The notes under the pieces are model-generated. The model did not search any database. It worked only from the letters and a program-made list of their open reading frames with translations, and was not told where the DNA came from. Below are positions 9,983 to 17,519 of a DNA stretch of 64,000 nt, piece by piece. The number at the start of each line of letters is the position of its first letter. The stretch's first letter is position 1. This DNA comes from an uncultured Clostridia bacterium (GTDB lineage Bacteria > Bacillota > Clostridia > Christensenellales > Borkfalkiaceae): assembly GCA_934247935.1 (NCBI GenBank), contig CAKQKE010000004.1, forward strand, positions 62,001-126,000, read 5' to 3'. The position numbers and the translations under genes are program-made.

Positions 9983-10089
9983 TAAAAAAATCGCATATGC
10001 GATAAAACTTATTAAAGATTTACGATTTTAAATCGACACAAAAACCGATATTCATATTTCAAAAAAACAAATTTACAGGTAAAAACGAT

Positions 10090-12078
10090 ATGAAATTAAA
10101 AATCAAATCGATATTGATTGCCACTATAGTGGCGGCAATGTTATTAATGTCGGTTGACGTCCCTCCCTTGACGGGGAGGGCTGCCTCCGGCTTGACTTTA
10201 GACCCGCTTTACACCGACAACATGGTTTTGCAACGCGACCGGGAGGTTAAAATAAGCGGCACGGCTTCGGCAAACGAAGAAATAACCGTGGAATTTAAAG
10301 GTCAGAAAAAAACTTGCGTTGCGGACGAAACCGGTAAATTTTCGGTAAAATTAGACCCGATGTCCGCCGACAAAACGGGTGCAAAACTTTACCTTTCAAA
10401 CGGCGTGCAACGCGTTACGTATAACAACGTTTTGGTGGGCGAGGTATATTACGGCTCGGGTCAGTCAAATATGGCATACCCAATAGACGAATTCAAATAC
10501 GCTTACAATCTTATTAAAAGCGATAAAAGTTACGGCGAAGACTACACGAAGTACAACAATCAGGAATATTTCCTTAAAAAGTTGCAAGAATTTAAGGATT
10601 ACAACATTTTAAGGTTCTTCACGGTAAAAATGTTGCCCGAAACAAACGGCGTAGTCAACAAAGGCGTTCAGGACAAATGGATTGCCCCCAACGGTTTAAG
10701 CGAATTAGACTACGTTAGTTTTACCGCAGTCGCTTTTGCGGTCAATCTTTCTCAGAAGTTGGACGTGCCGGTCGGTGTAATAATTTCGGCGGTGGGCGGC
10801 TCGCAGGTGCACGAATGGATAAGCAGAGACGCAGTGAAGCAAATTTTCCCCGGTAACGGAGATTCTTCGCTTTGCAGAAGATATGAAAACATGGTTCTTC
10901 CCATGGGAAGTTACACGGTTAAAGCCGTGCTTTGGTATCAGGGAGAGTCGGACGTTTATAGCACGATAAGCACTTATAAAGATTGTTTTAAGGCATGGCT
11001 TAAAGAGACGAGAGAGTTTTTCGGCGACGAAAACCTGCCCGTAATCACTTATTTGCTCCCTCAATTCGAGGACCAATATTGCAAAGGTTTGTGGCCGGCG
11101 TTCAGACAAGTGCAGACAGAAATCGCAGAAGAGTGTGAAAACGTTTATTACGTAAACGGTATCGACCTCGGCGATCACACAAACATTCACCCGCTCGATA
11201 AATACGAGTTTAACGACAGGGCGACGGGACTTGCGCTTAAATATATTTACAATCAGGCGTACGGCGGCAGCGGCGCATACGGCAAAAATCCCGAAGTTGC
11301 GACTTTGTATAAAAAGAGCGGCTCTAAAACCGTGTACGCAACCTTTACCGACGCAAACGAAATTCACATAAGCGAGGGTGTAAGGCGAGGCTTAATCGGT
11401 ACTTCAAACAAGCAGGCATACACAAATATAGACAATTTTGAAAAAGCAGGAATAAAGACGGTAAGTTTCGAGACGAAACTTAAATTCGTAAGTTATTTGC
11501 AAAACAATATTTTCGATTACGACACCGCTTTTATTTATAACGAATACGGTTTGCCCGTTGCGCCGTTCGTGCTTAAAGACATAACCGCTTACGACTACGA
11601 CGTAATCGTAAATTTCAGCGGTTGCACGGTGGACAACGACAGATTTTTCGTAAGCAGCGGCGACGGAATAAGGGTAAAAGTAACGCCCGACGAAAACGCG
11701 ACGCTTAAAAGTCTGACGGTTGACGGACAAAGCGTAAACTTAAACGAAAACGACGAAATAGTGGTTGAAAATATCACGAAAGACACGGTAATTTCGGTAG
11801 TTTACGAAAAAGATAATTCGCAAAACCCCGACGACAGTTCAAGCGATTCTTCTTCCGATACGGATAGTTCGCAAGATACCGACAGTTCTTCCGACAGTAG
11901 CGAGCCGATAGATTCGGGCAGCGACAGTTTGAGCGAAAGCGGCTCTTCGTCAAGCGATAATTCTCAAGTAAAACCCGACAAAAAAGGTTCGTGCAAGGGC
12001 AGTATTTGCGCGGGCGAAGGCATTGCTTTTATAGGTATTCTTTCGGCAATGTTCGTAATTAAAAAGAGAAAAGAATAA
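10090..12078 (+). CDS. Secreted sialate/xylan O-acetylesterase-like SGNH hydrolase with Cys-type anchor
   Basis: A 662-residue protein with an N-terminal signal peptide. The SGNH esterase fold is shown by VYYGSGQSNMAYP with nucleophile Ser126, the VLWYQGESDVY block, and HPLDKYEFNDRA, which supplies the His near the end of the domain. This family removes O-acetyl groups from sugars, so it may deacetylate pectic or hemicellulosic chains outside the cell. A beta-domain of the InlB-adjacent type (TLKSLTVDGQSV) and a long Ser/Asp linker precede the C-terminal signal GSCKGSIC, hydrophobic helix and KKRKE. A short palindrome (ATCGCATATGCGAT, 9989-10002) lies in the gap before it. The signal-peptide region carries an unusual GC-rich hairpin at about 10162-10181. 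Confidence 0.82.
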   Translation: MKLKIKSILIATIVAAMLLMSVDVPPLTGRAASGLTLDPLYTDNMVLQRDREVKISGTASANEEITVEFKGQKKTCVADETGKFSVKLDPMSADKTGAKLYLSNGVQRVTYNNVLVGEVYYGSGQSNMAYPIDEFKYAYNLIKSDKSYGEDYTKYNNQEYFLKKLQEFKDYNILRFFTVKMLPETNGVVNKGVQDKWIAPNGLSELDYVSFTAVAFAVNLSQKLDVPVGVIISAVGGSQVHEWISRDAVKQIFPGNGDSSLCRRYENMVLPMGSYTVKAVLWYQGESDVYSTISTYKDCFKAWLKETREFFGDENLPVITYLLPQFEDQYCKGLWPAFRQVQTEIAEECENVYYVNGIDLGDHTNIHPLDKYEFNDRATGLALKYIYNQAYGGSGAYGKNPEVATLYKKSGSKTVYATFTDANEIHISEGVRRGLIGTSNKQAYTNIDNFEKAGIKTVSFETKLKFVSYLQNNIFDYDTAFIYNEYGLPVAPFVLKDITAYDYDVIVNFSGCTVDNDRFFVSSGDGIRVKVTPDENATLKSLTVDGQSVNLNENDEIVVENITKDTVISVVYEKDNSQNPDDSSSDSSSDTDSSQDTDSSSDSSEPIDSGSDSLSESGSSSSDNSQVKPDKKGSCKGSICAGEGIAFIGILSAMFVIKKRKE

Positions 12079-12109
12079 TTTTTTCGATAATCGATTTTTA
12101 AAGATATGG

Positions 12110-12149
12110 CGATATAGCGGTTAAAAAATATGTTATGACCGCTATATCG
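12110..12149 (+). terminator. Perfect 12-bp hairpin between esterase and ABC permease genes
   Basis: CGATATAGCGGT (12110-12121) is exactly complementary to ACCGCTATATCG (12138-12149) around a 16-base loop. There is no T run, so it is more likely an mRNA-stabilising or partial-termination element that separates surface-protein from transporter expression. Confidence 0.5.
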
Positions 12150-12190
12150 GGCATATTAAAACGTGTTCATATGAGCCAATGAGGAGAATA

Positions 12191-13165
12191 ATGACGAATA
12201 ACACACAAACACCCAATGGGGCGCAATTAAATTATCAAAACAAAAAAGCACGGTTATGGAGAAAAATCAAGGAATACAGACTTGTGTATTTAATGTTGTT
12301 GCCCGTAGTCGTTTTTTATATAGTATTTTCCTACATACCCATGTACGGAGTTGTGCTTTCGGTAAAAAAATACAGACCGTCGCTCGGAATTCTCGGCAGC
12401 GATTGGTCAGACCCGCTTTTTATCAATTTCACAAAGGTTTTTGCAAGTCCGTACTTTTTACGTTCGATTAAAAATACGCTTGTAATCAGCGTATTGAAAA
12501 TAATATTTTGTTTCCCCGCACCCATAATTCTCGCTTTGTTTATGAATGAGATCAGGGTCGAGGGCTACAAAAAATCCATTCAGACAATAGTATATTTGCC
12601 CAATTTTATTTCGTGGGTAATATTCGGCGCGCTTGTTTATGACATATTCGGTTATGACGGCGTAATCAACAGCATAAGAAAACTTGCGGGACACACACAC
12701 CGGTCGTTTATGTCGAGCACTGTGTGGTATTATCCCATACTTATATTTTTCACGATAATTAAAGATGCGGGCTGGGGTTCTATAATTTACATGGCGGCAA
12801 TATCGGCTGTTTCGCCCAATTTATACGAAGCGGCGAAAATCGACGGTTGCGGACGGTTTAAACTGATGACGCACGTCACGTTGCCGTGTATTCAACCCAT
12901 AATTATAATTCAGTTTTTGCTTGCTATCGGAAATATAATGAATGCAGGATTCGACGCGATATTCAATACTTATCAAAAGCAAACTTACCCCGTTGCTGAT
13001 ATACTCGACACTTATTTATACAGAACCGCTCTCGACGACGGAGACTTCAGCATGGCTACGGCGATAGGTCTTTTTAAATCGCTTATCAACTTCGCGCTTT
13101 TGCTTTCGGCAAACTTCCTTGTGAAAAGAATAAACGGAACGGGAATTTACGATATAGGAGATTAA
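12191..13165 (+). CDS. Carbohydrate ABC transporter permease, LplB/YtcP-partner type
   Basis: I start at the ATG at 12191 because GAGGAG sits directly before it; the ATG at 12179 overlaps that site. The 324-residue product has about six membrane helices and the cytoplasmic EAA loop YEAAKIDGCGRFKLMTHVTLP, which contacts the ATPase. This permease type pairs with the next gene and with large solute-binding lipoproteins of the LipO/YtcQ type. No ATPase gene is near; such importers normally borrow a shared MsmX-like ATPase encoded elsewhere. The gene begins the transporter part of the glycan operon and is followed by its partner after 4 bases. Confidence 0.92.
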   Translation: MTNNTQTPNGAQLNYQNKKARLWRKIKEYRLVYLMLLPVVVFYIVFSYIPMYGVVLSVKKYRPSLGILGSDWSDPLFINFTKVFASPYFLRSIKNTLVISVLKIIFCFPAPIILALFMNEIRVEGYKKSIQTIVYLPNFISWVIFGALVYDIFGYDGVINSIRKLAGHTHRSFMSSTVWYYPILIFFTIIKDAGWGSIIYMAAISAVSPNLYEAAKIDGCGRFKLMTHVTLPCIQPIIIIQFLLAIGNIMNAGFDAIFNTYQKQTYPVADILDTYLYRTALDDGDFSMATAIGLFKSLINFALLLSANFLVKRINGTGIYDIGD

Positions 13166-13169
13166 AATT

Positions 13170-14075
13170 ATGGAAAACAATGCGGTTTTATCTTCAATAA
13201 ACGTCAAAAAGAAGAAAAAAACAGGAGTATTCGACTGTATAAATGCGATAATTCTTGGCATTTTCGCTTTGTGTTGCGTTTTTCCGTTTTTAAACGTGCT
13301 TTTGACTTCGTTTTCAACCGAAACGGACTATATCCACTCGGTTATACTCGTAATACCCCGTCATTTTACGTTTGAAGCGTACAGATATATTTTTTTGGAA
13401 GGCGGCGTATTCCGCGCGTTTTTGGTATCGGTGGGCGTAACAGCCGTGGGCGTGACTTACAGCATGCTTATGACTTCGCTCGGCGCATACGCAATGACGA
13501 AAAAAGACATGCCGGGCATAAAGATTTTCTTTGTGATGATACTCATCACAATGTTTTTCGGCGGCGGCGTAGTTCCGTTTTACATTCTTTTAAAAGATTT
13601 GGGAATGTACAATCAGTTGATAGGTCTTATAATTCCGTTCGGCGTAAACACGTTTAACATGATAGTTTTAAGAAACTTCTTTGCAAGCGTGCCTTACGAA
13701 ATAGTGGAGTCGGCAAAAATCGACGGAGCAAACGAAATGCAGATACTTTTCAGATTTATTTTGCCTTTGTCGGGCGCGGGCGTAGCCACGATTGCGTTGT
13801 TTTATTTCGTCGGACAGTGGAACGAGTGGTATTGGCCCATGCTTCTTTTAAAAGACGAGGAAATTTACCCGTTGTCGTTGTTGCTCAGAAATATTCTTTC
13901 CGACATGCAGGCGGCGGACTATTACAAGTCGATAAACGTAGACGTGACAAAACTTTACGCAAAAGGGCAAGACGCGGCGTCGATTGTCGTGTCTATACTT
14001 CCCATGCTTATGATTTACCCTTACGTGCAAAAATACTTTGTAAAAGGCGTAATGCTCGGCTCGGTAAAGACATAA
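13170..14075 (+). CDS. Carbohydrate ABC transporter permease, YtcP type
   Basis: A 301-residue membrane protein with six predicted helices and the EAA loop VESAKIDGANEMQILFRFILP. It starts at an ATG with ATAGGAG upstream, four bases after the previous permease stop, so the two are almost certainly co-translated and form the transmembrane heterodimer. The end VQKYFVKGVMLGSVKT is characteristic of the YtcP/AraQ group. The substrate is probably an oligosaccharide released by the surface enzymes of this locus. A 140-base AT-rich gap separates it from the binding protein. Confidence 0.92.
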   Translation: MENNAVLSSINVKKKKKTGVFDCINAIILGIFALCCVFPFLNVLLTSFSTETDYIHSVILVIPRHFTFEAYRYIFLEGGVFRAFLVSVGVTAVGVTYSMLMTSLGAYAMTKKDMPGIKIFFVMILITMFFGGGVVPFYILLKDLGMYNQLIGLIIPFGVNTFNMIVLRNFFASVPYEIVESAKIDGANEMQILFRFILPLSGAGVATIALFYFVGQWNEWYWPMLLLKDEEIYPLSLLLRNILSDMQAADYYKSINVDVTKLYAKGQDAASIVVSILPMLMIYPYVQKYFVKGVMLGSVKT

Positions 14076-14217
14076 AAACTTAGGCGAACAATCAAACAAA
14101 AAATGGCTTTTAATGGAAAATTTAAAGTTAAATTAAAAATTTTTAAATCACGTTTAAAACTTAAAATTAAAAATTCAGAATAAAAAACAATTATCAATTT
14201 TATATAAGGAGGCAACA

Positions 14218-16002
14218 ATGAAAAAGAGGATTACAAAAATTTTATGCCTTATACTTGCCGTAATGCTCACGCTGACGGGCTTTACCGGTTGCAAAAAGAA
14301 GCATACGGCTGAAGGCAGAGACGTTTATCAGGGCGGCGACGGAATGTTCGACAACAAACTCACCATTTTCCGTTGGAATTTCTCCGGCTTAAACTCGGCG
14401 AGAAAGAAAAACAGTCCCGTTTATAAACTGCTTAAAGAGAAAGCGGGCATGCACTTATATGCGTCAACTGCGGGCGGTTCGGATTGGAAAACCAAACTCA
14501 ACGTTATGTTCAATACGCAAATGCTCCCCGATATTTTCGTGAGCATGGGACCCGAAAACCCCAAGCAATACAGCGATATGATTGACGACGGAGTGTTGAT
14601 TCCCGTTTCCGATTTCGTAAGCGAGACGAAATACCCCAACATCAACAATCACCTTAAAAAATTCGATTATTTAAAGACAAATCTTTCTTACGCAAAAGGA
14701 AAACATTGGTCTATACCCGTCGATTGGACGCTTGAACACACGATGTATATTCGTCTCGATTGGCTTGAAAACTTAAACAAACCCGAGAAATTGAGAAAAA
14801 TCATTGCCGACGAACAAGGCAAAGCCGAAGCGGAAGTCACGGCGGAAGAAATGGAACAATACAAATTTGCCGAGCCTAAGAATTTGCTCGAATTTTACCG
14901 CGTATGCCGTGCGTTCACTTTATACGACCCCGACGAAAACGGTAAAAACGACACTTACGGCTATACTTCGGCGGGCGGCGACGATTTGTTTGCCGACAGT
15001 TGGATGTTTATTGCGTTCGACGCCGGATATAAAAGCATGAAAGACTATTCGGGCGACGGAAATTACACTTCGAGTTATACCAACGAAGGAACTAAAAAAG
15101 CCATTGCTTATTTCAACGACTTATATAAAGCGGGTTATATAGACCCTTCGTGGTACGAAAACAGCACCGACGACAAGCAACAAGCGTTTACCAAAGGCAA
15201 AGTAGGTATGATGGAAGGTCACGCTTGGTTTAACACGATTGTCAGAGGTTATATCGCCGCAAACACAACGGCAAATTACAAACCGAGTATAGAAGAGGCT
15301 TCTTCGATTATAGGCATGTTTGATCCGCCGGCGGGCGAAAAAGGTACTTACGGCATAAGCGGCAACCCCAATTTCTGGACGGTTACTTGTTTAAACAACG
15401 GTATGAGCGACGCCGAACTCACCGCCGCGCTTTCACTCATCGATTATATGCTCAGCGACGAAGGTAAAGATTTGCTTATTTACGGCATAGAGGGTCAACA
15501 TTTTGATTACGTTGACGGTAAAAGAGTAAGCAAAATGGGCAAGGCTGCCGACGGATTTAACAGAACGCTCAGCGAAGTAGACCCGTGTTTTGAGATTTCT
15601 TCGGTTACTAACTGGAGTACCGGTTATTTAGAGCCTTATCAAACAAATGCAGACAAAATCAATGCCGTAATGGAAAGAGCACCCAAGTACGTCACTTACC
15701 CCGATTATCCCTTCTTGTCGACAAAGGCGTACGTTGATCATTGGGACATTTTGTGCGACTTTGCCGAAACCGAAGTGTTTAATATGATATGCTCTTCAAG
15801 CAATTACGTCGAAAGGAAAACTTTTGAGGACGGCAGAAAGATACCTCTTTTGTACAGCGAAATAGGTATTCCGTCGGCAAATCTAAACACTGCGTTTGCG
15901 AATTTCGTCAAAAAATACAACAATCAGGGCGGTTCGCAAATCAATAAAGAATACAACACAGCCAAGACAAACGCTACAAAAGTTTCGTTGTTGACGCATT
16001 AA
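14218..16002 (+). CDS. Solute-binding lipoprotein of the carbohydrate ABC importer
   Basis: A 594-residue protein with a strong AAGGAGG site and a lipoprotein signal whose lipobox ends at Cys25 (LTGFTGC). It is longer than ordinary sugar-binding proteins, as is usual for partners of LplB/YtcP permeases. It has features of family 1 extracellular binding proteins: an early SDWKTKLNVMFNTQMLPDIF block, WSIPVDWTLEHTMYIRLDWL and GYTSAGGDD. It should be tethered to the outer face of the membrane and hand oligosaccharides to the two permeases upstream. The ligand cannot be read from sequence, but the neighbours point to arabinose/galactose-rich oligomers. Confidence 0.92.
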   Translation: MKKRITKILCLILAVMLTLTGFTGCKKKHTAEGRDVYQGGDGMFDNKLTIFRWNFSGLNSARKKNSPVYKLLKEKAGMHLYASTAGGSDWKTKLNVMFNTQMLPDIFVSMGPENPKQYSDMIDDGVLIPVSDFVSETKYPNINNHLKKFDYLKTNLSYAKGKHWSIPVDWTLEHTMYIRLDWLENLNKPEKLRKIIADEQGKAEAEVTAEEMEQYKFAEPKNLLEFYRVCRAFTLYDPDENGKNDTYGYTSAGGDDLFADSWMFIAFDAGYKSMKDYSGDGNYTSSYTNEGTKKAIAYFNDLYKAGYIDPSWYENSTDDKQQAFTKGKVGMMEGHAWFNTIVRGYIAANTTANYKPSIEEASSIIGMFDPPAGEKGTYGISGNPNFWTVTCLNNGMSDAELTAALSLIDYMLSDEGKDLLIYGIEGQHFDYVDGKRVSKMGKAADGFNRTLSEVDPCFEISSVTNWSTGYLEPYQTNADKINAVMERAPKYVTYPDYPFLSTKAYVDHWDILCDFAETEVFNMICSSSNYVERKTFEDGRKIPLLYSEIGIPSANLNTAFANFVKKYNNQGGSQINKEYNTAKTNATKVSLLTH

Positions 16003-16029
16003 CTTTATTAATGGATTATAGGAGAAACA

Positions 16030-16866
16030 ATGACAAAGATAAATTATTTAAAACGTGTGGTGGCGGTACTCGCGCTTTTCATGTTGCTGTTGTGCGCAAG
16101 TTTTCCCGTTTACGCAAGCGCAGAAGAAACAACTTATAAAACGAGCGTAACCATAACAAAACAAGGCGAAAACGGTTTTTATTACGCATGGGGCACTCCC
16201 GACAACTGCGTATTGATGGAATACGGTTATGGTTACAGCGAAAGTATATTGTGGCACGGACTTGAATTATATTCTCACATAGAAGGCGGCAATTCGGTAC
16301 ACCCGGGCGGTTTCTGGGGAGTAATGATTATCTGGGTCGCAAAAGAGGGCGGTACGGTCGCCCTTACCGGTAAAATGGAAAAAGGCTCGAATTCCGGCGA
16401 CGGAGTAAATCTCGGAATTTATCATTACAGCGGCGAAAATAAAACTGTCGTTTTTGAAAAATTCGTGGACGGACAAGGCGAACGTACTTTCCCCATCGAC
16501 ACTACGTTAAACTTGAAAAAAGGCGACAACATAGTGTTTTATTGTGACAGCGGAAATGCAAAAGACAACAGTGCGGACAGTTGCGGATTTCCTTGTGAAA
16601 TAAAGTATACGCAAAGAGACGGAGATATAGAAACGGGAGATTTGGCTAAATATCTCAACGTTGGCAGACCCGGCGACGTGGGCGGTTTTAAACATATCGA
16701 CAAACCTTACGGCGCGGAAGTTACCGACGGAACGTTGACTAAAAAAGAAACGACGACTTCAAGCGGTTGCGGAGCGAACGCAATGGCAAACGGTCCGGCT
16801 ATGTTGACCCTGATTGCGGCGTTTGCCGCGGGCGTTACGCTTTATAAAAGGAGGAAGGCTAAATGA
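16030..16866 (+). CDS. Exported beta-rich protein with Cys-type C-terminal anchor, possible carbohydrate-binding module
   Basis: A 278-residue protein with a good ribosome site (ATAGGAG), a signal peptide ending near VYASAEE, and a single beta-rich domain with many aromatic residues. The end is SSGCGANA, a hydrophobic helix and KRRKAK, matching the anchors of the other surface proteins here. It shares the short block SGDGV, in a similar context, with the next gene, so the two domains may be related. No enzyme motif is visible. Its place just behind the solute-binding protein suggests glycan capture at the surface. I do not recognise the family. The next gene's start overlaps this stop by four bases. 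Confidence 0.7.
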   Translation: MTKINYLKRVVAVLALFMLLLCASFPVYASAEETTYKTSVTITKQGENGFYYAWGTPDNCVLMEYGYGYSESILWHGLELYSHIEGGNSVHPGGFWGVMIIWVAKEGGTVALTGKMEKGSNSGDGVNLGIYHYSGENKTVVFEKFVDGQGERTFPIDTTLNLKKGDNIVFYCDSGNAKDNSADSCGFPCEIKYTQRDGDIETGDLAKYLNVGRPGDVGGFKHIDKPYGAEVTDGTLTKKETTTSSGCGANAMANGPAMLTLIAAFAAGVTLYKRRKAK

Positions 16867-17510
16867 GAAAACTTAAAAGTTTGATTTGCGCCGTCCTTGC
16901 GGCGATAAGCGTGGTTTGCGCGGTTTCGTGCGGCGGCGGAACGAATACTACTTTTTCTCCCGCATTGCCCGCTCAACCCAAAGACGATTACAGGTTATAT
17001 TTAAACGAGCAGTGGTCGAGCGTAAACGATATGTCCGACATGCAAGGGTACAGAAATTGGTATTATTATTGCGGCGACCCCGACGATAAATCGCTTGATT
17101 TAATGGTTTTCAATGATTATTACGGTCGTTGGAGCAGTAAATATCAGCAATTATATTACGACACTTATATGTGGAGCAACGTTTGGCTTCCCGAAGACCA
17201 GCAAGGTTACGGCATAGGCATGGGATTTAAAGCCCCCGCAAGCGGTAAATTGCAAATCGTTGCGGAAATGACCCTTCTTGCCGAAGAAAAATACAACAGC
17301 GGCGACGGCGTGGTATTTTCCGTTTCAGATAAAACGGGACTTCCTCACGACGCAATGTCCGTCGATGCAAGTCAAGGCGGACAAAAGCAAGTGATGAATT
17401 TAACGATAGATATTAAAATGGACGAAGAAGTTTTATTTATGCTTTTCCCCAACACCAACAATAAAAACGATTTTACCGAAGTGAACATTACAATAAAATA
17501 CGCAAAATAA
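16863..17510 (+). CDS. Small lipoprotein with a beta-rich, possibly carbohydrate-binding domain
   Basis: A 215-residue product that starts inside the previous stop (ATGA overlap), so it is translationally coupled. The lipobox is AVSC followed by GGG, giving a membrane lipoprotein. The mature part is rich in Tyr and Trp (NWYYYCGD, DTYMWSNVWLPED) and contains a block like the previous protein (EKYNSGDGVVFSV). It looks like a beta-sandwich binding domain, though no family is recognised. The pair thus places similar domains at the surface with two different anchors, C-terminal Cys signal and N-terminal lipid. Confidence 0.65.
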   Translation: MRKLKSLICAVLAAISVVCAVSCGGGTNTTFSPALPAQPKDDYRLYLNEQWSSVNDMSDMQGYRNWYYYCGDPDDKSLDLMVFNDYYGRWSSKYQQLYYDTYMWSNVWLPEDQQGYGIGMGFKAPASGKLQIVAEMTLLAEEKYNSGDGVVFSVSDKTGLPHDAMSVDASQGGQKQVMNLTIDIKMDEEVLFMLFPNTNNKNDFTEVNITIKYAK

Positions 17511-17519
17511 AAGGTTTAT

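Noticed and set aside
10705..11367. Minus-strand open frame of about 220 codons inside the esterase gene
   Set aside because: It lies fully opposite a well-supported SGNH esterase, lacks a ribosome site and has no domain-like sequence; it is a shadow of codon bias.
14076..14217. Possible small gene between permease and binding protein
   Set aside because: The gap is AT-rich with stops in all frames and only the ribosome site of the next gene.
1..16866. LPXTG sortase substrates
   Set aside because: None of the four surface-protein tails has LPXTG or a close variant; all have a Gly/Ser-Cys motif at that place.
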